Positions 1 to 5,389 of a DNA stretch of 6,928 nt are shown piece after piece (the first letter of the stretch is position 1; every line of letters begins with the position of its first letter). Under the pieces are notes generated by a model. That model did not search any database and was not told the origin of the DNA. It was given only the letters and a program-made list of their open reading frames with translations. The stretch covers positions 1-6,928 of the forward strand of contig JAGKTU010000100.1 in assembly GCA_021153265.1 (NCBI GenBank), given 5' to 3'. The translations under genes were made by a program, and so were the position numbers. Origin of the DNA: Clostridia bacterium (GTDB taxonomy: Bacteria; Bacillota; Clostridia; Oscillospirales; Oscillospiraceae).

Positions 1-691
1 GTTCCTTGACAGAAACACTTCCCAGAGAACAAAGCAGCTCCAGTACGTTTTTCTGCATGGCTGCGGACTTGGGGCGGCGGCTGGCGTATTCCAGCGCCTC
101 CTCTGCAGAGGTTGCCAAAGTGGCGATCTTCTCGGTCTTATCCCCGGTCCTGCGCTGAAAATCCGTCTGCCCTGTGACCCACTTCTTTCGAAGCAGGTAG
201 GAGAGCGCATCCTCCAACATTTCCTCCCCGGTCACAAGGCCGCGAAGTTGTGCTTCCTCCGCACAGCCGCCCAACTCCTCCATAAAACGCAGGATGGCGA
301 CGGCGGCCTGTTTTTGGATCTTCTTTTCCTTCCAGCTCAGGTCCTCTGTCAGGCAGTAGCTCACCTTAGTCTGAAACCAGAGTCCTGCCGGAAGCATCAC
401 CCGGATCGCGTCATAAAATGTGCAGAAATACCGCTCCCGGAGGAACGCCGCAAGGCGAAGCTGGGTGGCATTCAGAAGTGGCTGATCATCCAGACACCGC
501 TCCACAGCCTTCAGTTTCTCCTCGTCGCCCTCCTCCACAGACAGCACCACGCCCTCCGTCCGGGTATTACCCCGTCCAAAGGGCACCATGACGCGCTGAC
601 CGGGCGCAAGCCCCATCCCCGAGGGGATGCGGTAGGAATAGGGCTTATCGATGGCAAAATTCGCCGCAGAAACAGCAATTTTGGCGATCAT
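1..691 (-). CDS. priA: Primosomal protein N' (replication restart helicase PriA), N-terminal part, cut by window edge
   Basis: The frame runs open from an ATG at 689-691 to the window edge, giving 230 complete codons without a stop. The N-terminus, with FAIDKPYSYRIP near residues 12-22 and PGQRVMVPFGRGN near 30-42 followed by EGVVLSV, matches the 3'-DNA-binding domain of PriA. A winged-helix-like region follows at roughly residues 110-200. The helicase motifs and zinc-binding cysteines lie beyond the edge. PriA binds abandoned replication forks and reloads the replicative helicase. A strong AAGGAGGGG ribosome binding site precedes the ATG by about 5 nt. The gene starts 21 nt after the rpoZ stop, so it is very probably co-transcribed. 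In many Firmicutes coaBC lies between rpoZ and priA; here it does not. Family identity is secure from the N-terminal domain; whether the gene is intact cannot be judged. Confidence 0.9.
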   Translation of the reverse strand, partial: MIAKIAVSAANFAIDKPYSYRIPSGMGLAPGQRVMVPFGRGNTRTEGVVLSVEEGDEEKLKAVERCLDDQPLLNATQLRLAAFLRERYFCTFYDAIRVMLPAGLWFQTKVSYCLTEDLSWKEKKIQKQAAVAILRFMEELGGCAEEAQLRGLVTGEEMLEDALSYLLRKKWVTGQTDFQRRTGDKTEKIATLATSAEEALEYASRRPKSAAMQKNVLELLCSLGSVSVKE

Positions 692-712
692 ACAGCCCCT
701 CCTTCATTGAAA

Positions 713-919
713 TCAGTTCTTGTATTCTTCCTTGACAGAGCCGGACAGCTTGCCGTCGGCAACTTCCTGGATAGCCAGGGTCACGGGCTTCTCGGGCAGT
801 TCCTCCTGGAAAGCCTCGGCCTCAGCGGCGATCTGGCGGGCGCGGTGTGCCACCACATTCACCAGCAGGTAACGGCTATCCACATTCTTCAGCAAATCAG
901 CAACAGGGGGGTACAGCAT
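713..919 (-). CDS. rpoZ: DNA-directed RNA polymerase subunit omega
   Basis: This 68-residue protein matches omega, the small subunit that helps fold and stabilise beta-prime in RNA polymerase. Visible family signatures are SRYLLVNVVAHRARQIA in the first half and KPVTLAIQEVADGKL near the C-terminus; the latter resembles the conserved T-x-A-I-x-E-[IV]-x-x-G segment. I place the start at the ATG at 917-919, because the GGAGG ribosome binding site is 9 nt upstream of it. A TTG two codons earlier (923-925) lies only 3 nt from GGAGG and is less likely. It follows gmk by 21 nt and precedes priA by 21 nt. The gmk-rpoZ neighbourhood is widespread in bacteria and supports the call. Length is normal for omega. 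Confidence 0.93.
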   Translation of the reverse strand: MLYPPVADLLKNVDSRYLLVNVVAHRARQIAAEAEAFQEELPEKPVTLAIQEVADGKLSGSVKEEYKN

Positions 920-940
920 TTTCAAATTCCTCCAAAATAA

Positions 941-1498
941 TTACTCAGCCTTTTCGGCGATGATATGTAAGATTTCCTGGGCGCAGACATCCGCATCTTC
1001 GTTGACCACTACGTAGTCATACCATGCTTTCTGCTCCATTTCCCAGATCGCCCGCTCCATGCGGACTTTGATCTGATCCTCCGGGGTGTCGCCCCGGCCA
1101 CGCAGCCGCCGCTCCAGCTCCTGCATAGAGGGGGGCATGATGAAGATCAGGGTTGCCTCCGGGCAGGAACGCTTCACTTCTCCCGCACCGTTGGGCTCGA
1201 TGTCCAGCAGCACACTTCCCTTTTCCAGCTTTTCTTCCATCTGGCCCCGGGGGGTGCCGTAGTAATTCTTCGCATGGGCGTCATACTCTAAGAATTCGCC
1301 CTTACGGATCATATCTTCAAAATTTTCTTTTGTCACAAAGTAGTAGTGAACACCGTCCACCTCGCCGGGGCGAGGATCCCGGGTGGTTGCGGAAACGGAG
1401 AACCGAAGATCCTCCCGTGCGGCCATGACCTTAGCCAGCACTGTGCCCTTGCCCACGCCGGAGGCACCGGAGATCACAAACAACTTACCCTTGCTCAT
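941..1498 (-). CDS. gmk: Guanylate kinase
   Basis: This enzyme phosphorylates GMP to GDP with ATP, an essential step of cytosolic purine salvage and GTP supply. The 185-residue protein has the P-loop GASGVGKGT at residues 11-19. The GMP-binding segment SVSATTRDPRPGE lies at 34-46 (Arg40 and Arg43 in the usual arginine positions), with NYYGTP at 78-83. The lid segment RRLRGRGDTPED is at 130-141 and YDYVVVNED at 160-168. It is at the short end for the family (often about 200 residues). One oddity is DIEPNGA at 99-105, where most homologues read DI[DE]-x-QGA, so the usual Gln is Asn and a Pro precedes it. The ATG overlaps the remA stop codon (ATGA), with AGGAGG 7 nt upstream, which suggests translational coupling. 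Confidence 0.97.
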   Translation of the reverse strand: MSKGKLFVISGASGVGKGTVLAKVMAAREDLRFSVSATTRDPRPGEVDGVHYYFVTKENFEDMIRKGEFLEYDAHAKNYYGTPRGQMEEKLEKGSVLLDIEPNGAGEVKRSCPEATLIFIMPPSMQELERRLRGRGDTPEDQIKVRMERAIWEMEQKAWYDYVVVNEDADVCAQEILHIIAEKAE

Positions 1499-1758
1499 TT
1501 CTCTTCCTCCTGAGCATCGTTCTGCTTGTCCTGCCAGCGATCCCGGATCATCTCCGGAGTGATGGCGGACAGGATCACATGATCCGTGTCCATCAGGATC
1601 ACCGCTTTGGTCTTCCGGCCGTAGGATGCATCAATGAGCATGCCACGGTCCCGGGCCTCCTGAATCATACGCTTAATGGGCGCAGAATCCGGATCCACCA
1701 CGGCGATCATCCGTCCGGCGGCGATCATGCTGCCGAATCCGATATTGATCAGCTTCAT
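1495..1758 (-). CDS. remA: RemA-family (DUF370) DNA-binding regulator
   Basis: The 87-residue protein is very close to Bacillus subtilis RemA as I recall it: KLINIGFGSMIAAGRMI at the start, then SAPIKRMIQEARDRGMLIDASYGRKT and DTDHVILSAITPE. In Bacillus, RemA binds DNA repeats and activates extracellular-matrix and osmoprotection operons. In Clostridia, where those operons are usually absent, its targets are largely unknown, so the biofilm role should not be transferred. The acidic tail after residue 75 is variable. Its start follows the yicC stop by 25 nt, with AGAGG as a moderate ribosome binding site, and its TGA overlaps the gmk ATG by 4 nt. The yicC-remA-gmk-rpoZ order is the classical Firmicute arrangement and makes the assignment firm. 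Confidence 0.95.
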   Translation of the reverse strand: MKLINIGFGSMIAAGRMIAVVDPDSAPIKRMIQEARDRGMLIDASYGRKTKAVILMDTDHVILSAITPEMIRDRWQDKQNDAQEEEK

Positions 1759-1783
1759 ATTTTACCTCTGGGCGACACGCCGC

Positions 1784-2662
1784 TTATTCGATGTTCTGGG
1801 TCTGTTCCCGGATCTTCTCCAGTTCGGCCTTGATGTCCACCACAATGCGGGCCAGTGCCACATCAGAGCACTTGGAGCCGATGGTGTTGGCCTCCCGGTT
1901 CATCTCCTGCAGCAGGAAGTCCAACTTTCGGCCCACGGCACCGCCGCCAGAGAGCATGGTATTCATCTGCTTCAGGTGGCTGCGCAGGCGGACAGTTTCC
2001 TCATCTACGGCCACCTTGTCGGCGAAGATCGCAGCCTCGGTGAGGATGCGGCTCTCGTCGATGGCGGTGTTGGCCAGAACTTCCCTCAGCTTGTTTTCCA
2101 GTCTGGTGCGGTAGTCGGCAACGGTCTTACCATTACCGGCCTCCACCTGAGCAACCAGTTCCAAAATGGTGTTGCCGCGGCTGCGAAGATCCGCATCCAG
2201 CGCCGCACCTTCCACGGTGCGCATGGCATTGTAGCTTTCCAGCGCCTGATTTACCACGCTCAGCAGATCGGCCTTCAGCAGATCCTCATCCACTTGGGGC
2301 TTCTCCACGGTGAACACCTCGGGAAGCCGGGACACGGTGGACACGCTGATGTCATCCTTTACCCCAAACTGCTCCACCATGCAGCGCATGGCAGCCAGGT
2401 ATTCTTCCAGAACTGCGGTATTCAGGCTCACCTTGGCCTCGTCGCCGTTTTCAGACTTGATGGTGATAAACACATCCACCTTGCCTCGGGAAACGTTGGC
2501 CTTTACCGCCTGCTTGACAGCCTCTTCCGCAAAAGACACGGAACGGGGCAGCTTTACGGAGCAGTCCAGATACCGATTATTCACGGAGCGAACTTCCACC
2601 GTAAACTCCCGGCCATTTAAGGTCTGCACACTCCGGCCGTAGCCGGTCATACTCTTAATCAA
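1784..2662 (-). CDS. yicC: YicC/YloC family endoribonuclease
   Basis: This 292-residue protein has the two YicC domains. The N-terminal one (about residues 1-155) contains MIKSMTGYGR, VEVRSVNNRYLD and RGKVDV. The C-terminal DUF1732 domain (about 205-292) contains VRLRSHLKQM, GRKLDFLLQEMNREANTIGSK and the terminal EKIREQTQNIE. Members from E. coli and B. subtilis have been reported as metal-dependent endoribonucleases linked to small-RNA turnover; the substrate here is unknown. I use the TTG at 2660-2662 as start, because it gives the conserved MIKSMTGYG N-terminus and lies about 9 nt after AAGGGG. The next ATG (2648-2650) would remove the first four family residues and sits too far from that site. 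The start overlaps the end of the upstream rseC-like gene by 8 nt (TTGATTAA), suggesting coupled translation. Confidence 0.94.
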   Translation of the reverse strand: MIKSMTGYGRSVQTLNGREFTVEVRSVNNRYLDCSVKLPRSVSFAEEAVKQAVKANVSRGKVDVFITIKSENGDEAKVSLNTAVLEEYLAAMRCMVEQFGVKDDISVSTVSRLPEVFTVEKPQVDEDLLKADLLSVVNQALESYNAMRTVEGAALDADLRSRGNTILELVAQVEAGNGKTVADYRTRLENKLREVLANTAIDESRILTEAAIFADKVAVDEETVRLRSHLKQMNTMLSGGGAVGRKLDFLLQEMNREANTIGSKCSDVALARIVVDIKAELEKIREQTQNIE

Positions 2663-3104
2663 TGTGATTATCCCCTTTTTTCAAGGATTTTAGCAGTGCA
2701 TCCCCTGCAAATCCCGTAATGGTATAAGTGATCGGATTCTTTTTTGCAAAAACACGGTCATATGCCACCGCGAGGGCGATGCCTCCGGCAAAGCCCAGAC
2801 AGCCCACCAGCGCGCCCAGATGCCACATCACATCCCCCAGCCAGTAACCGAGGAAGAACAGCACCATGGGCAGCACATAGAACACGCCCACCGCCTTCAT
2901 CACCGGTGCGGTTTCAGAAGATACCACCACCAGATCTCCCGGTTGGGCACCGATGCCGTTGTAGGCATCGAAAATGACCGTTTCTTTTGCTGCGCCGCAG
3001 CCGGAACACTTGTGGCAGTCGCCGGAGCAGGCACTCTCCCGAACATGGATCACGTTGGCCATGCCATTGTCATGGATGTTTCGAATTCGCACGATCTGCT
3101 CCAT
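2655..3104 (-). CDS. RseC/SoxR-reducing-system family membrane protein
   Basis: The 149-residue protein has the RseC (SoxR_reduc) layout: a short soluble N-terminus with a four-cysteine motif, Cys26-x3-Cys30-x2-Cys33-x2-Cys36, then a small beta-type segment (VIFDAYNGIGAQPGDLVVV). Two hydrophobic membrane segments follow at roughly 69-90 and 95-117, and the tail is basic. In gamma-proteobacteria RseC works with the Rsx/Rnf electron-transfer complex to re-reduce SoxR and also modulates sigma-E. No rnf or rsx genes are visible here, so that function is not shown. The cysteine cluster could carry a metal or Fe-S centre; this is inference. The ATG is preceded by GGGAG at 7 nt spacing, starts 12 nt after the cdaR stop, and the gene ends inside the yicC start. 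It therefore lies between the c-di-AMP genes and yicC within the operon. Confidence 0.82.
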   Translation of the reverse strand: MEQIVRIRNIHDNGMANVIHVRESACSGDCHKCSGCGAAKETVIFDAYNGIGAQPGDLVVVSSETAPVMKAVGVFYVLPMVLFFLGYWLGDVMWHLGALVGCLGFAGGIALAVAYDRVFAKKNPITYTITGFAGDALLKSLKKGDNHID

Positions 3105-3116
3105 GGCATTCTCCCG

Positions 3117-4355
3117 TTAATCCACCTGTCGGACGGTGGTGGACACGGTACCGATCTTCATCGCACCGCAGTCCGGGAAGCTATCTCCCAATGTCACGGT
3201 CACCCGACGGTAGGAAGTGCCCGGTTCTGCGCCGGTAAAGTCGATGACTGCGGTAACATCCTTCTCGTCCAGCCGCATGATCTGTTCCTGCGGGCCGCGG
3301 ATCGTAATGTTCAGCATCTGTGCCAGCAATTCCGCTTCCATGCCTTCCGGCACATTCACCAGTTTGATATCCTCGCCGCTGATGGTCAGTGTTTTCACTG
3401 CCAGTTCCGGCAGATCCAGCGTCACCGTCACACGAGAAAGTTCCGACATATTGGTTACACCGCTGGGCAGATCGATATCCATTTCAACCGTTGCACCGTC
3501 GCTGTGCTCAGCCAGATAGATATTGCCCAAATTCAGTTCATTTCCCAGTTCTGCCAGAGCAGCCTTGCTGCCGCAGACCTGGATCACAGCGGGATCGATG
3601 CTGTAAGCGGTATTCTGCGCCGTTGCACCGCCTCCGTCCACCAGATTCACTTTCAGCTTGATCACCTTGACTTGCAGCACAGGGATCTTAACATTGACTT
3701 CCTTGGCATTCACGGTAATCAATTCCGAATCCACCGGGTTTCCCAGCGCATCGCACAGTGTGTAGCGGAAGCTTTGGCTGACCGACTCAGTCTGGTCGTT
3801 CAGCGACACCTCGATATGGGCCTGGGTGATCTGAGAGACCACGGATGCCGGGCCGGTGATTTGGATCTCATCAAAATCCAGCAGCATCTCCTCTGCCTTA
3901 TCCACATAGCCCGACGGAACTGAGCCGATGGTGGTCACATTGACCGGAATGCTCTTGTATGCGATCCGTTCAACGGAGACCGACACATAGCCGGGAGAGC
4001 GGCTCTCCACGGTAAATGCGTTATTGGCCACATTTCCGGGGTAGGAAATGGTGTAAGCGAGCTGAATATCCTCACCGGGATCATAGATCGTGGCGAGATT
4101 CGCCTTGATAATAATGTTGCCGTTGTTCAGTTCATTCAAATCCACGCGGTTTCCGGACAGTTCCAGATCCACATTGGTGGTATTCACGTCGGTTACCATG
4201 AGTCCCCGCTCCTCCAGAATGCTTGCACCTTCCAGATACACAGGAACGTTGTAGAACGGTGCCTTGGAGCCGGGGCTGACCACGGTAATCACATATAGCC
4301 ACATGCCCAAAGCAACCGCCACAGAGACCAGGATGGAGATCAGTTTATTTTTCAT
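3117..4355 (-). CDS. cdaR: YbbR-domain regulator of diadenylate cyclase (CdaR)
   Basis: This 412-residue protein has one N-terminal membrane anchor (about residues 5-25, LISILVSVAVALGMWLYVITV). Four YbbR-like repeats follow at roughly 35-130, 135-226, 233-318 and 322-409. Each begins with a short strand such as VPVYLEG, IPVNVTT or LKVNLVD and carries a phrase of the type IQITGPASVVSQI or LNITIRGPQEQIM. In Firmicutes CdaR is an extracytoplasmic protein tethered to the membrane that binds CdaA and tunes c-di-AMP production. The start at ATG 4353-4355 overlaps the end of cdaA by 11 nt, with AAGGAGG 9 nt upstream inside the cdaA coding region, so translation is probably coupled. B. subtilis CdaR is somewhat longer (about 480 residues). 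The usual next gene, glmM, is absent; an RseC-like gene follows after 12 nt. Confidence 0.93.
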   Translation of the reverse strand: MKNKLISILVSVAVALGMWLYVITVVSPGSKAPFYNVPVYLEGASILEERGLMVTDVNTTNVDLELSGNRVDLNELNNGNIIIKANLATIYDPGEDIQLAYTISYPGNVANNAFTVESRSPGYVSVSVERIAYKSIPVNVTTIGSVPSGYVDKAEEMLLDFDEIQITGPASVVSQITQAHIEVSLNDQTESVSQSFRYTLCDALGNPVDSELITVNAKEVNVKIPVLQVKVIKLKVNLVDGGGATAQNTAYSIDPAVIQVCGSKAALAELGNELNLGNIYLAEHSDGATVEMDIDLPSGVTNMSELSRVTVTLDLPELAVKTLTISGEDIKLVNVPEGMEAELLAQMLNITIRGPQEQIMRLDEKDVTAVIDFTGAEPGTSYRRVTVTLGDSFPDCGAMKIGTVSTTVRQVD

Positions 4356-5217
4356 TCTTATGATCCTCCTTATCCTTCTTCTGCAGCTTCTGCTTGAGGA
4401 TCAGAGCCAGATTCTGCTCATTTTCCTTTTCCGCAGGACAAAGCTCGTTGCGCAGCAGCCGTTCCAGGGTCTGGGGGGCCAGATGGCGCTTGAGCATACC
4501 GCCCACCGCCACGGAAATGGTGCCGGTCTCCTCAGAAACGATGATCACCACCGCATCGGAAACCTCGCTGATGCCCACGCCGGCCCGATGCCGGGTGCCG
4601 AGATCCGCGCTGAGCCGGTTGCTGTCGGACAGGGGCAGCACACAGCCGGCCGCAGCCACTCTGCCGTCCCGAACGATCATGGCACCATCGTGAAGTGATG
4701 CCTTAGGGAAGAAAATATTGCGGATCAGCTGCTCGGAAACCTGACCGTCGATATGGGTGCCGGTCTTGAAGTATTCCTCCAGCCGGGACTCCCGGGCGAA
4801 CACGATCAGCGCGCCCACCCGTTCCTGGCTCATGGTCTCACAGGCCATGACGGTCTGAGAAATGATCACATCCATCTCCTGCGCGGGTTTGGTGGAAACG
4901 CCCAGGATATTACGGAACTTGACGCTGCCCAGGTGATCCAGCATCCGCCGCAGCTCCGGCTGGAACAGGATCACAAACGCCAGAAGACCGACGGCCAGGA
5001 GCTGATTCAGAATAAAGCTCACGGTATATAGCTGAAGCAGCTCCGCGGCCCAAGCTACGATCACAACGCCCAAAATGGCACGGACGATCCGCATGGTGCT
5101 GGGATTTCGCACCAGAGGTAATAATTTATAGATCAAAAAAGCCACCAGCGCGATGTCCACATAATCCGACCACCGCATCCTCAGAATCTGCTGAAACAGG
5201 CTTTGCAAGGTTGCCAT
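4345..5217 (-). CDS. cdaA: Membrane diadenylate cyclase CdaA (c-di-AMP synthase)
   Basis: CdaA condenses two ATP into cyclic di-AMP, which controls potassium and osmolyte uptake and cell-wall homeostasis. The 290-residue protein shows three membrane helices at about 18-36, 42-62 and 66-86. A linker ending in QPELRRML (86-93) leads into the cyclase (DAC) domain at about 110-260. Both catalytic signatures are intact: DGA at 177-179 (in LHDGAMIV) and RHR at 209-211 (in LGTRHRAGVG). The C-terminal tail after residue 262 is strongly charged and lysine/glutamate-rich. The ATG has AGAGG 11 nt upstream. It is the first gene of the eight-gene string and has a good promoter about 125 nt upstream, behind a structured leader. 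Catalytic residues, length and the adjacent cdaR make this call firm. Confidence 0.96.
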   Translation of the reverse strand: MATLQSLFQQILRMRWSDYVDIALVAFLIYKLLPLVRNPSTMRIVRAILGVVIVAWAAELLQLYTVSFILNQLLAVGLLAFVILFQPELRRMLDHLGSVKFRNILGVSTKPAQEMDVIISQTVMACETMSQERVGALIVFARESRLEEYFKTGTHIDGQVSEQLIRNIFFPKASLHDGAMIVRDGRVAAAGCVLPLSDSNRLSADLGTRHRAGVGISEVSDAVVIIVSEETGTISVAVGGMLKRHLAPQTLERLLRNELCPAEKENEQNLALILKQKLQKKDKEDHKNEK

Positions 5218-5236
5218 AGGCTATCAAACCTCTTTT

Positions 5237-5281
5237 CTATTCTGTCTGATCAAATGTAAAACGGCGGGCCTTGGCTTTCAC
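5237..5281 (-). CDS. Possible leader peptide (uORF) upstream of cdaA
   Basis: A 14-codon frame starts with GTG at 5279-5281 and ends with TAG at 5237-5239, encoding MKAKARRFTFDQTE. A full AGGAGG (5286-5291) lies 4 nt before the GTG, which is closer than ideal but stronger than the AGAGG of cdaA itself. The frame ends 19 nt before the cdaA ATG. Its Shine-Dalgarno lies in the loop and stem of a small hairpin. A leader peptide that couples translation to cdaA is plausible, but so short a frame can arise by chance, and the peptide resembles nothing I know. Confidence 0.3.
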   Translation of the reverse strand: MKAKARRFTFDQTE

Positions 5282-5293
5282 AGGCCCTCCTGT
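5266..5293 (-). promoter_or_regulatory. Two mutually exclusive hairpins in cdaA leader
   Basis: Two stems compete for the same bases. In stem 1, 5266-5271 pairs with 5282-5287 (plus-strand GGGCCT with AGGCCC, 6 bp, 10-nt loop). In stem 2, 5280-5284 pairs with 5289-5293 (ACAGG with CCTGT, 5 bp, 4-nt loop). Stem 2 would hold the AGGAGG of the small leader ORF, and stem 1 would contain its GTG. The arrangement resembles an attenuator or translation switch. No uridine run directly follows stem 1 on the minus strand (only GCCGTTTT), so classic termination is not supported. The pairing is seen directly; the function is inferred. Confidence 0.35.
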
Positions 5294-5312
5294 AAAAATG
5301 TGCATAGTTGGC

Positions 5313-5326
5313 TATGGTATACCATA
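5313..5326. repeat. Perfect 14-bp palindrome in cdaA 5' leader (candidate operator)
   Basis: TATGGTATACCATA reads the same on both strands without a mismatch; one further base pair (5311/5328) can form after a mismatch. It lies about 10-23 nt downstream of the start predicted for the cdaA promoter, a position where a bound repressor would block transcription. As RNA it could also form a tight stem, but a palindrome without a loop is more typical of a protein-binding DNA site. The regulator is unknown. Confidence 0.45.
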
Positions 5327-5341
5327 CCTATTATCCTGTCT

Positions 5342-5370
5342 ATTATAGCGGATTGTTCCGCCGATGGCAA
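5342..5370 (-). promoter_or_regulatory. Sigma-A-type promoter for cdaA operon
   Basis: On the minus strand, TTGCCA (5365-5370) and TATAAT (5342-5347) are separated by exactly 17 bp. The -35 matches consensus at 5 of 6 positions and the -10 at 6 of 6. Transcription would begin near 5335, giving a leader of about 118 nt before the cdaA ATG. It lies just after the stop of the upstream desulfurase gene and is the only strong promoter I saw ahead of the eight-gene string. Confidence 0.7.
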
Positions 5371-5389
5371 TAGATATTCTGCAAAAAAA

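Noticed and set aside
1..740. Repeated TTCCTTGACAG near positions 3 and 728, looking like two plus-strand TTGACA-type -35 boxes
   Set aside because: Both copies encode Ser-Val-Lys-Glu on the minus strand (in priA and at the end of rpoZ), and no matching -10 with a gene behind it is seen. It is a codon coincidence.
248..940. Plus-strand open frame (230 codons) opposite priA and rpoZ
   Set aside because: It is fully antisense to priA and rpoZ, which are recognisable by motif; the frame is a shadow.
1676..2620. Long plus-strand open frame (314 codons) opposite yicC
   Set aside because: It lies antisense to a clearly conserved gene, is rich in His, Leu and Gln as mirror frames of such codon use are, and has no family resemblance or convincing ribosome binding site.
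2820..3923. Plus-strand open frame (367 codons) opposite the rseC-like gene and cdaR
   Set aside because: It is antisense across two real genes, with His/Arg/Gln-rich low-information sequence typical of a shadow frame.
5218..5389. ydaO-type c-di-AMP riboswitch in front of cdaA
   Set aside because: The leader after the predicted start is only about 118 nt, and I could not find the multi-helix, pseudo-symmetric architecture of that riboswitch.
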